Positions 1 through 6,360 of a stretch of 9,391 bases of DNA are shown here, piece by piece (position 1 is the stretch's first letter; each line of letters starts with the position of its first letter). The notes below the pieces were generated by a model. That model was not told the origin of the DNA. It made no database searches and saw nothing but the letters and a program-made list of their open reading frames with translations. A program made the position numbers and the translations under genes. This stretch comes from Bacteroidales bacterium (GTDB lineage: Bacteria; Bacteroidota; Bacteroidia; Bacteroidales; UBA1556): contig JAOZSY010000098.1 of assembly GCA_029939445.1 (NCBI GenBank), forward strand, positions 1 through 9,391, in the 5' to 3' direction.

Positions 1-151
1 CTTGTCCAGCATCTTTATAGTATTTTTGAATAATATAAAATCCTGTCATAAAACCAATAGCAAATAATAGTCCATAATACCTAATATGTATAAACCCTAT
101 GCTAAATAATTCCGGAGAAATCGTCCACTCAATTGATTGTAATATCCACAT
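1..151 (-). CDS. lgt: Prolipoprotein diacylglyceryl transferase, N-terminal part (cut by window edge)
   Basis: The reverse strand reads 50 codons from an ATG at 151-149 to the window edge with no stop. The translation includes PELFSIGFIHIRYYGLLFAIGF (residues 13-34), the start of Lgt: a short periplasmic lead-in with the P-E-(I/L)-F and I-R-Y-Y-G-L signature, then the first membrane helix (about residues 26-42). Lgt is an inner-membrane enzyme that moves diacylglyceryl from phosphatidylglycerol to the lipobox cysteine of prolipoproteins, the first step of lipoprotein maturation. The catalytic region and the rest of the protein lie outside the window, so intactness cannot be judged. The start is well placed, since family members begin roughly a dozen residues before P-E-(I/L)-F. 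A -7-like box lies only 4 bases upstream of the ATG, suggesting a leaderless or nearly leaderless transcript. The gene is divergent from porQ. The identification rests on remembered family sequences. Confidence 0.86.
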   Translation of the reverse strand, partial: MWILQSIEWTISPELFSIGFIHIRYYGLLFAIGFMTGFYIIQKYYKDAGQ

Positions 152-155
152 ATTG

Positions 156-163
156 CAAATGTA
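156..163 (-). promoter_or_regulatory. Candidate -7 box of lgt
   Basis: On the minus strand positions 163-156 read TACATTTG, an exact match to the Bacteroidota -7 consensus TAnnTTTG. No TTTG -33 element is visible at the usual spacing. Transcription from here would begin at or within a few bases of the lgt ATG (151). A second, weaker box, TACATTTA (186-179, one mismatch), would give a leader of roughly 20-25 bases and is the alternative. Confidence 0.4.
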
Positions 164-214
164 GTTCTTTTGATATCTTAAATGTATGATAAATTATAAT
201 AAATCATATGATTA

Positions 215-247
215 TTGTTAAAGAATGTAATAAAAAATGTTAATTTG
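215..247 (+). promoter_or_regulatory. Weak candidate promoter of porQ
   Basis: TTG at 215-217 and TTAATTTG at 240-247 (one mismatch to TAnnTTTG) are separated by 22 bp, within the range accepted for Bacteroidota promoters. A 12-bp perfect palindrome, AATCATATGATT (202-213), lies just upstream of the -33-like element and could be an operator, though such palindromes also arise by chance in A/T-rich DNA. Transcription would begin near 252-254, almost on the GTG at 253, which bears on the choice of porQ start. Confidence 0.3.
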
Positions 248-252
248 CGTTT

Positions 253-1365
253 GTGTTTTATAATAATAAAATTAAGAATATAAAATTGGGAAATAAGCAT
301 CAAATAAGGATAGTATTAATAGCATTAACTATTATATATTCAAGTAGTTATTCATTTGGTCAGCAGGCTGGTAATTCTGTTTACAATTTTTTGAATGCAA
401 CAAATTCGTCAAGAATTACAGCTTTAGGATCCAATTTTTTGCCAATATATGATAATGATATCTCATTAGCATATTCAAACCCATCGCTTATTAATGCTGA
501 AATGCATAATAATATCTCCATTGATTATATAGATTTTATTGCTGATATTAATTCAGGAATAGTTAGTTATGCATATAATTTTGATAAAGTAGGAACTTTT
601 GTTGCTAGTATGCAGTTTGCTAGCTATGGCAAATTTGATCAAACTAATACCGAGGGGCAAATCATTGGTGAGTTTAATGCCTCAGATTTTGCTTTTATTA
701 TTGGTTGGTCTAAACCGCTTTCTGATAAGCTTGTTATTGGTGCTAATATTAAGAATATATTTTCATCCTTGGAAGAGTATAAATCATACGGAATAGCTGC
801 AGATGTTGCACTTACGTATTTCGATACTGAGAGCCAATTCTCTAGTTCTCTGATTTTTAAGAATATGGGAAGGCAGATATCTACTTATACTGGTTTAGAA
901 AGAGAATCCCTACCTTTTGATATACAACTTGGTGTTGCAAAGAAGTTTGAACATGCACCAATTAGGCTTGTTTTTTTAATTAATAATATGCATAAATGGA
1001 ATCTGAAATACGAAAATCCTGATTCTAAAGAAGGTATTGATCCTTTTACTGGAGAAAAAGAAGAAGAGAATAAGTATGCCACTTTTGGTGACAATGCTAT
1101 GCGTCACTTAGCAATGGGAGTGGAGTTTGTGCCTGGTAAAGGAAACTTTATGGTACGTGTAGGTTATAATTATCGACGTCAACGAGAAATGAAAATATAT
1201 AGTAAAGCTGGACTTGTGGGCTTTTCTTTTGGCTTTGGTATAAAGGTTTATAAATTCAAGATTTCGTATACTAGAGCTAATTATCATCTTGCAGGAGGTA
1301 CAAATACAATCTCAATTGGTACTGATTTTGCAACTTTGCTTAATGGAAGATTAAATGAGAATTAA
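253..1365 (+). CDS. porQ: Type IX secretion system outer-membrane protein PorQ
   Basis: The 370-residue product has an N-terminal signal peptide (hydrophobic core about residues 19-31, likely cleavage after SSYSFG at 36). The mature start, QQAGNSVYNFLNATNSSRITALGSN, is the PorQ/PorV-type beginning. Repeated amphipathic strands with glycine and aromatic residues follow, as in an outer-membrane beta-barrel. In Porphyromonas gingivalis PorQ belongs to the PorU-PorV-PorZ-PorQ assembly, which processes type IX cargo and attaches it at the cell surface. The longest frame opens with GTG (253) after a TAA at 241-243. There is no ATG until well inside the mature protein. TTG at 286-288, preceded by an A/T-rich leader, would give a more normal signal peptide of about 25 residues and fits the upstream promoter better, so the start is uncertain. 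The stop overlaps a TAAGAAT heptamer. The gene converges on the M49 peptidase gene. Confidence 0.85.
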   Translation: MFYNNKIKNIKLGNKHQIRIVLIALTIIYSSSYSFGQQAGNSVYNFLNATNSSRITALGSNFLPIYDNDISLAYSNPSLINAEMHNNISIDYIDFIADINSGIVSYAYNFDKVGTFVASMQFASYGKFDQTNTEGQIIGEFNASDFAFIIGWSKPLSDKLVIGANIKNIFSSLEEYKSYGIAADVALTYFDTESQFSSSLIFKNMGRQISTYTGLERESLPFDIQLGVAKKFEHAPIRLVFLINNMHKWNLKYENPDSKEGIDPFTGEKEEENKYATFGDNAMRHLAMGVEFVPGKGNFMVRVGYNYRRQREMKIYSKAGLVGFSFGFGIKVYKFKISYTRANYHLAGGTNTISIGTDFATLLNGRLNEN

Positions 1366-1413
1366 GAATGTGAATTTATTAAATTAGTATTAATTATTCT
1401 ACACTCTTAACTC
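1359..1413. terminator. Imperfect inverted repeat between convergent genes, possible bidirectional terminator
   Basis: The arms at 1359-1372 and 1400-1413 pair over 14 positions with two mismatches and one G-T pair, leaving a 27-base A/T-rich loop. The repeat spans the porQ stop codon and lies before the peptidase stop, where a shared terminator would be expected. It is A/T-rich and lacks a clean T run, so it would be a weak terminator. It may simply reflect heptamer repeats of one family lying in opposite orientations. Confidence 0.3.
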
Positions 1414-1436
1414 AAACTCTTAACTCATAACTCTTA
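1403..1436 (-). repeat. Heptamer tandem repeat overlapping the M49 peptidase stop codon
   Basis: On the plus strand the units are ACTCTTA (1403-1409), ACTCAA (1410-1415, one base short), ACTCTTA (1416-1422), ACTCATA (1423-1429) and ACTCTTA (1430-1436). Read in the direction of the peptidase gene they are TAAGAGT or TATGAGT units, and the first one supplies the gene's TAA stop (1436-1434). Related TAAGAAT-type units follow thyA (6250-6270) and overlap the porQ stop. Confidence 0.7.
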
Positions 1437-3356
1437 AATCGAATAGTTTTCCTTATACCAAAGCATCTGTTTACCAAAATCATCGGGATAACTAATTTTC
1501 ACATCGCTAATAATGTCATTAGAATAAATAGTTTCTAATTGTGGTTGTATAAACCCAGAGTATGGAGCAATATTTAGTTTATTCCATCTTTCAAGCACTT
1601 CCTTATGGAGGTCGTAATCAATTTTTACTCCATAATTCTCCACTAGATTTTTACCAGCATTATAATCACCTTCTGATTTTATTCTTTGGACTTCTGCCAA
1701 TAACTTACCAAATAATTCACGAAGCTTATTATGGTCATTTACAATAAAATAGGTCTTGTTATCTTTAGTTATTCTTTCAACAATATTATCATCTTTTCCT
1801 TGCTCAAAAACCCACTTTGCAATAAGTTGTCTATTACGCATATGCGATTCTTCAACATTTTTTCCAAGCTCAATTCTTACTAATTGAGTCATCAATCCGC
1901 CGCGTATATATCCATTATATTCTGTAATACCTACCATATGCGAACTTTGCAATCCAAGTTCCTCTAACTTTGTATCGGTAGCAAAATACAAGGCTACTAA
2001 ATCGGCACGAGCCTCTTCAAGAGTAGAAGCGTAATTCTTAAGTGTATCAGACGGATCGCCAACTCCAGTAGCCATTTTGCCTGAGCCATGACCTATTATC
2101 TCATGTAGGTCCACATGAAGGGCAGAGGCTTGATTACTCCATTTCTTAGAAAGTTCAACTTCTTCTTCACTATATGCGAACTCTTGCAAAGCACCAGAGT
2201 CTTTTGATGCTTTGTCGTAGGCTTCCAAAATATTGCTTATGCTAACAGATTTTGAGCCATGTTTTTCACGAATCCATTCTGCATTAGGTAAGTTTATTCC
2301 TATGGGAGTAGAGGGGCTGCAATCACCTGATTCGATAACTACATTTATGGCTTTAGCGCTAACGCCTTTAATCTTTTCTTTCTTATATTTTTTGCTTGTA
2401 CTACTATTGTCTTCAAACCATTGTGCATTGTCCGAAATGGTTTTAGCTCTTTTGCTAGCTTCGATATCTCTTATTGATACAACGCTCTCAAAACTTGCCT
2501 TCTTCCCCAATGAATCGCCATATACCTCTATAAAACCATGCACTGCATCTACTGTAGATTCAGTGTCGTTAAGCCATAGGATGCTATATTCATCAAATTT
2601 TGCTAAGTCTCCAGTTTCATAATATTCAATTAGTTTTCCAAAAGCCTTCTCTTGAATTTTAGTTTCACAATGCTGTTGGGCTTTCTTAAGCCAATAAACC
2701 ATCTTTTCTATTTGTGGAGAATACATTCCTCCAACTTTCCAGATGAGCTCTTTTATTTCACCATTTTCTTTAATCAGCTTTGAGTTCATGCCATAGCTTA
2801 TTGGCTCCGAACTTGCATTTTTAGCCATATTTGAGTAAAACTCTTCAGCTTCGGATTGACTTACTCCTTCATAATAATTATTTGCTGAAGCTTTTAATAA
2901 ATCAATGCCATCATCAAGGCTAACTCTCTTTATGTCAATTCTATTACTAAAAATAATATCTTTTATATTAATTTCTATATTTGGAAGATTGCTAGAGTTA
3001 TTGATAAGTTGGTCCCAATATTCAACACTAAAATCAGGATAAAACTTATCCATTGAATAATGGTGATGAATACCGTTGCTAAACCATACTTTCTTTAGAT
3101 ATACAACAAAATTACTAAAATCAGTAGTTTCTCTATTTCCAGTATAAGTTTTAAGAATGGCTTCAAGTGTATTTCTAATTGCAAGATTATGCTTATAATT
3201 TTGGTCGTAGATAATATCTCTACCCCAAAGTGCAGCCTGGTGCAAATAGAAAAGCTGCTTCTTTTTTGTTAAGTCAAGGTTCTCGAAATTAGGAACTTGA
3301 TAACGCAATATGCGTATATCGCCGAATTGCTCGGTTTGGTATTTAAAGTCGTTCAT
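1434..3356 (-). CDS. Dipeptidyl-peptidase III (M49 family zinc metallopeptidase)
   Basis: The 640-residue protein carries the M49 zinc site HEIIGH at 418-423 (ligands H418 and H423, catalytic E419) and the second motif EEARAD at 447-452, whose E448 is the third zinc ligand. Both are intact. M49 enzymes release dipeptides from the N-terminus of short peptides. Length suits the bacterial family. No signal peptide or lipobox is visible, so a cytosolic role in final peptide breakdown is likely. The start chosen is ATG 3356. An upstream in-frame TTG (3377) would add seven residues, but it lies inside an exact -7 promoter box and so is unlikely to be translated. The gene stands alone, convergent with porQ and divergent from the nuclease-like gene. 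From memory, Bacteroidota M49 proteins are often mislabelled 'dihydrofolate reductase' in databases. Nothing in this sequence resembles that fold, and the true folA lies about 3 kb away. Confidence 0.92.
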   Translation of the reverse strand: MNDFKYQTEQFGDIRILRYQVPNFENLDLTKKKQLFYLHQAALWGRDIIYDQNYKHNLAIRNTLEAILKTYTGNRETTDFSNFVVYLKKVWFSNGIHHHYSMDKFYPDFSVEYWDQLINNSSNLPNIEINIKDIIFSNRIDIKRVSLDDGIDLLKASANNYYEGVSQSEAEEFYSNMAKNASSEPISYGMNSKLIKENGEIKELIWKVGGMYSPQIEKMVYWLKKAQQHCETKIQEKAFGKLIEYYETGDLAKFDEYSILWLNDTESTVDAVHGFIEVYGDSLGKKASFESVVSIRDIEASKRAKTISDNAQWFEDNSSTSKKYKKEKIKGVSAKAINVVIESGDCSPSTPIGINLPNAEWIREKHGSKSVSISNILEAYDKASKDSGALQEFAYSEEEVELSKKWSNQASALHVDLHEIIGHGSGKMATGVGDPSDTLKNYASTLEEARADLVALYFATDTKLEELGLQSSHMVGITEYNGYIRGGLMTQLVRIELGKNVEESHMRNRQLIAKWVFEQGKDDNIVERITKDNKTYFIVNDHNKLRELFGKLLAEVQRIKSEGDYNAGKNLVENYGVKIDYDLHKEVLERWNKLNIAPYSGFIQPQLETIYSNDIISDVKISYPDDFGKQMLWYKENYSI

Positions 3357-3374
3357 TGTTTTATTATTTGCGAG

Positions 3375-3382
3375 CAAAAGTA
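3375..3382 (-). promoter_or_regulatory. Candidate -7 box of the M49 peptidase gene
   Basis: On the minus strand 3382-3375 read TACTTTTG, an exact TAnnTTTG match. Transcription would begin near 3370, giving a leader of about 14 bases to ATG 3356. No TTTG is present at -33 spacing. The box includes the upstream TTG codon, which argues against that codon as the start. Confidence 0.45.
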
Positions 3383-3557
3383 TGCTTATTTATTCAATAT
3401 CTTAATTAGTAATTATTGTGTCAATAACTGTATTTATAATTTCATTTTCTGATAAGTCAAACTCATTAATATTAACATTCTTATTTATTCTTGCCTTGTC
3501 GTTAAATAAATTTTATTATTGAGTGAAAATTCATTTATTTTAACATTGTTTTTTTTG

Positions 3558-3565
3558 TAATTTTA
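3558..3565 (+). promoter_or_regulatory. Weak candidate -7 box of the nuclease-nupG-thyA operon
   Basis: TAATTTTA matches TAnnTTTG except at the last base and would start transcription near 3571, about 29 bases before ATG 3600. A TTTA at 3534-3537, 20 bp upstream, could serve as a poor -33 element. TAACATTG at 3541-3548 is an equally imperfect alternative. The rest of the divergent region (3383-3557) is very A/T-rich and shows no gene I can support. Confidence 0.28.
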
Positions 3566-3599
3566 CGCGGCTTTAATAATAAATAAGTATTAATTTTTT

Positions 3600-4169
3600 A
3601 TGTCAAAACAATTACTTAAAATAATAGGTATTTCATCAAGTAATTTGCAATCAAATTCGTTTGCATTAATACTTGAGGTAGAGGCTACAAATCAGCGAAT
3701 TCCTATTATCATTGGACCTTCAGAAGCTCAATCAATAGCTCTTGAATTGGAGGGTATGTCGCCTAGTAGGCCATTGACTCATGATTTGATTAAAAACATG
3801 CTAGATAATTATAATATCGCATTAGTAGAAGTATGTATAAGCAAGTTTAGTGAAGGTGTATTCTATTCATACTTATTATTAAATGATGGTAGAACTAGGG
3901 TAGAGATAGACTCTCGCACCTCTGATGCTGTTGCTTTGGCAGTTAGATTTAAAGTACCTATTTATGCAGAAGATAAAGTAATTATAGAAACAGCGATGAC
4001 TTCTGATGCTGATTATGAAGATGCACCTACTAATGTAGAAGAAGGTGATGATGAAATTGAACTAACATTGGCAGAACTTGAAGCCTATTTAGCCAAACTT
4101 ATTGAAGAAGAGAATTATGAGGAAGCCTCAAGAGTTAGAGATGAGATTAATTTAAGAAAAAAAGAATAA
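3600..4169 (+). CDS. DUF151 'bifunctional nuclease' family protein with C-terminal UVR motif
   Basis: The 189-residue protein has two parts. Residues about 5-130 form the BFN/DUF151 domain, with the family landmarks PIIIGPSEAQSIALELEG (35-52), RPLTHDL (57-63), FYSYLLL (88-94) and SRTSDAVALAVR (105-116). An acidic linker (about 134-155) leads to a UVR motif (about 157-188, LIEEENYEEASRVRDEI), the short helical hairpin with which UvrB and UvrC contact each other and which also occurs in Clp-adaptor-like proteins. Plant members of DUF151 have been reported to cut both RNA and DNA, but bacterial function is poorly defined and I infer no substrate here. No signal peptide is visible, so the protein should be cytosolic. 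It is the first gene of the run, 5 bp before nupG, which implies translation from one message with the nucleoside transporter and probably thyA. ATG 3600 fits the family start. Confidence 0.88.
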   Translation: MSKQLLKIIGISSSNLQSNSFALILEVEATNQRIPIIIGPSEAQSIALELEGMSPSRPLTHDLIKNMLDNYNIALVEVCISKFSEGVFYSYLLLNDGRTRVEIDSRTSDAVALAVRFKVPIYAEDKVIIETAMTSDADYEDAPTNVEEGDDEIELTLAELEAYLAKLIEEENYEEASRVRDEINLRKKE

Positions 4170-4174
4170 TTTTT

Positions 4175-5428
4175 ATGAGTTTAAAATTACGATTAATAAT
4201 AATGAATTTCCTCCAGTTTTTTATCTGGGGAGCATGGTTAATTACCGTTGGTAGTTTCTGGTTTCAAAATAAATCATGGTCTGGTGCTGAGTTTGGTGCT
4301 ATATTTTCTACCATGGGTATTGCATCATTATTTATGCCTGCAATATCAGGTATTATTGCCGATAGGTGGATTAATGCAGAAAAACTTCTTGGAATATTTC
4401 ATCTGTTTGGAGCAGCAATGTTGTTTTATCTTCCAAATGTTGATTCTCCAACAGCTTTTTTCTGGGTAATGATGCTAAATATGATATTCTATATGCCTAC
4501 AATATCATTATCCATAACTGTAGCATATTCATCGCTTAATAAAGCAAATATGGATATTGTAACAAAATATCCACCAATTAGAGTTTATGGTACTATAGGT
4601 TTTATTGTAGCAATGTGGACAGTTAGTCTTCTCAAAATAGAAACTTCTGCTGCTCAGTTTTATGTAGCATCAGCAGCTTCGGTATTGCTTGGTTTATATG
4701 CTTTTACATTGCCTAAATGCGATGTAAATCCTAATCCTCAGAGCAAGTCCTTTATTGATGTATTGGGATTAAATGCTTTTAAGTTATTTAAGAATTCTAA
4801 AATGGCAATGTTCTTTATTTTTTCAATGCTATTGGGTGCTTCACTGCAATTAACAAATATGTACGGAGATACATTCTTGCATGATTTTGCAAAAATACCT
4901 GAGTATAAAGACTTATTGGTAATTGAATATCCTGCTATTGTAATGTCTATATCACAAATATCAGAAACATTATTTATACTAGCAATACCTTTCTTTCTAA
5001 AAAGATTTGGAATTAAGAAAGTGATGCTAATAAGTATGATAGCATGGGTTTTAAGGTTTGCGTTATTTGGCATTGGAAACCCTGCCGAAGGATTGGTTTT
5101 GATTATAGCATCTAATATAATTTATGGAATGGCCTTTGATTTTTTCAATATTTCGGGCTCACTATTTGTAGAAAGTCAAACAGACTCTTCAATAAGGGCA
5201 AGTGCTCAAGGGTTATTTATGATGATGACTAATGGTTTTGGAGCTATATTTGGAAGTTGGGCTAGTGGAATGTTAATTGATGAGTACTTTACGAGTGCAC
5301 AAGGACATCTTATGTGGGAAGAAATATGGTTTACTTTTGCAGCATATTCATTGGTAATAGCTGTTGCTTTTGCATTGGTATTTAAGCATGAACATAAGCC
5401 CGAAGAATTAGATAAGATTAAACAATAA
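4175..5428 (+). CDS. nupG: Nucleoside:H+ symporter, NupG type (major facilitator superfamily)
   Basis: The 417-residue protein matches remembered E. coli NupG (418 residues) along its whole length. Shared segments include MDIVTKYPPIRVYGTIGF (near 126-143), MAMFFIFSMLLGA, SISQISETLFIL, WVLRFALFG, FDFFNISGS and IRASAQG with MMMTNGFG near the C-terminus. Hydrophobicity suggests about twelve membrane helices, the first at residues 5-27. NupG imports purine and pyrimidine nucleosides with protons across the inner membrane. Substrate range cannot be read from sequence. The gene starts 5 bp after the nuclease-like gene and ends 23 bp before thyA, so the three are almost certainly co-transcribed. The context points to supplying nucleosides for DNA precursors, as an alternative to de novo dTMP synthesis by the next gene. 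Confidence 0.93.
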   Translation: MSLKLRLIIMNFLQFFIWGAWLITVGSFWFQNKSWSGAEFGAIFSTMGIASLFMPAISGIIADRWINAEKLLGIFHLFGAAMLFYLPNVDSPTAFFWVMMLNMIFYMPTISLSITVAYSSLNKANMDIVTKYPPIRVYGTIGFIVAMWTVSLLKIETSAAQFYVASAASVLLGLYAFTLPKCDVNPNPQSKSFIDVLGLNAFKLFKNSKMAMFFIFSMLLGASLQLTNMYGDTFLHDFAKIPEYKDLLVIEYPAIVMSISQISETLFILAIPFFLKRFGIKKVMLISMIAWVLRFALFGIGNPAEGLVLIIASNIIYGMAFDFFNISGSLFVESQTDSSIRASAQGLFMMMTNGFGAIFGSWASGMLIDEYFTSAQGHLMWEEIWFTFAAYSLVIAVAFALVFKHEHKPEELDKIKQ

Positions 5429-5451
5429 AAAATTAGAAACAATATATAATA

Positions 5452-6246
5452 ATGAAACAATATTTAGATTTATTAGACCATGTTGTAAAAAATGGTGTAA
5501 AAAAAGAAGATAGAACAGGAACAGGAACAATAAGTACTTTTGGATATCAAATGCGATTTGATTTAGCGGATGGATTTCCTGTTTTAACTACTAAAAAACT
5601 CCATTTGAAATCTATCATATACGAACTGCTTTGGTTTCTGAAAGGTAGTACTAATGTAAAGTATTTACAAGAAAATGGTGTGAAAATATGGAATGAATGG
5701 GCCGATGATGATGGTGAATTAGGACCTATTTATGGTTATCAGTGGCGCTCATGGCCTGATTATGAAGGTGGTAATATCGATCAGATTATAAATGTTATTG
5801 AGAGTATAAAGAATAATCCTAACTCACGAAGGCATATAGTAAGTGCATGGAATGTTGGTGCTATTGATGATATGAATTTACCTCCATGTCATATTCTTTT
5901 TCAATTTTATGTTGCCGACGGAAAACTAAGTTGTCAGTTGTATCAGCGTAGTGCTGATATTTTTCTTGGCGTACCTTTCAATATAGCTTCTTATGCTTTA
6001 TTATTGCAAATGGTGGCTCAGGTTACAGGTCTTAAGCCGGGCACTTTTGTTCACACTTTAGGCGATGCTCATATCTATACAAATCATATTGAACAATCAA
6101 AATTACAGATTTCTCGTGAGCCTTATAAACTCCCAATAATGAAAATTAATCCTGATGTAAAAAATATCTTTGATTTTAAGTTTGAGGATTTTAAATTAGA
6201 AGGGTATGAGTCTCATCCTCATATTAAAGGAGCAATTTCGATATAA
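5452..6246 (+). CDS. thyA: Thymidylate synthase
   Basis: The 264-residue protein has the same length as E. coli ThyA and aligns without gaps by eye. It transfers the methylene group of 5,10-methylene-tetrahydrofolate to dUMP, giving dTMP and dihydrofolate. Visible active-site residues are R21 (RTGTGT), R126-R127 (the phosphate-binding pair from the other subunit), nucleophile C146 in LPPCHILFQFYV, the QRS phosphate loop (165-167), N177 in PFNIASY, and H207 and Y209 in DAHIY. Position 168 is Ala where E. coli has Cys, which is not a catalytic site. The enzyme is a cytosolic homodimer. It lies 23 bp after nupG with no promoter in the gap, so it belongs to the upstream operon. Its dihydrofolate product is the substrate of FolA, encoded next. 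The stop is followed by a short GGAATTA-type heptamer array. Confidence 0.98.
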   Translation: MKQYLDLLDHVVKNGVKKEDRTGTGTISTFGYQMRFDLADGFPVLTTKKLHLKSIIYELLWFLKGSTNVKYLQENGVKIWNEWADDDGELGPIYGYQWRSWPDYEGGNIDQIINVIESIKNNPNSRRHIVSAWNVGAIDDMNLPPCHILFQFYVADGKLSCQLYQRSADIFLGVPFNIASYALLLQMVAQVTGLKPGTFVHTLGDAHIYTNHIEQSKLQISREPYKLPIMKINPDVKNIFDFKFEDFKLEGYESHPHIKGAISI

Positions 6247-6249
6247 TAG

Positions 6250-6270
6250 GGAATTAGGAATTAAGAATTA
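6250..6270 (+). repeat. Heptamer tandem repeat just after thyA
   Basis: Three 7-base units, GGAATTA (6250-6256), GGAATTA (6257-6263) and AGAATTA (6264-6270), begin three bases after the thyA stop. They belong to the same TAAGRRT-like family as the array at 1403-1436, in the same orientation relative to the gene they follow. Confidence 0.6.
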
Positions 6271-6308
6271 ATATAGCTTTTAATCAGCTTAGACAAAAAA
6301 TTATCAAG

Positions 6309-6339
6309 TTTGCGGACAACGATGAAATTGATATTTTTG
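6309..6339 (+). promoter_or_regulatory. Promoter of folA
   Basis: TTTG at 6309-6312 and TATTTTTG at 6332-6339 match the Bacteroidota -33 (TTTG) and -7 (TAnnTTTG) elements exactly, with a 19-bp spacer inside the usual range. This is the best promoter match in the window. Transcription would begin near 6345, about 16 bases before ATG 6361. The longer in-frame starts TTG 6310 and ATG 6322 fall within the promoter, so they are not used by this transcript. Confidence 0.7.
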
Positions 6340-6360
6340 GGCAAGCGTAATAACACAGCA

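Noticed and set aside
202..213. 12-bp palindrome AATCATATGATT between lgt and porQ as an operator
   Set aside because: A single A/T-rich palindrome of this length is not strong evidence. It is mentioned under the porQ promoter only.
2233..2622. 129-codon open frame on the plus strand
   Set aside because: It lies wholly antisense to the M49 peptidase gene, which has intact zinc motifs and full-length family similarity.
3402..3512. Protein-like open stretch of 36 codons on the minus strand, upstream of the peptidase gene
   Set aside because: It has no ATG, GTG or TTG start and is very A/T-rich, and frames of this length are expected by chance. I could not recognise it as the remnant of any gene.
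6258..6350. Open stretch between thyA and folA ending in ...DEIDIFGQA and TAA
   Set aside because: It has no usable start codon and overlaps the heptamer array and the folA promoter, so it is more likely non-coding.
6310..6360. N-terminal extension of folA from TTG 6310 or ATG 6322
   Set aside because: These codons overlap an exact -33/-7 promoter, and FolA proteins normally begin with the strand encoded from ATG 6361.
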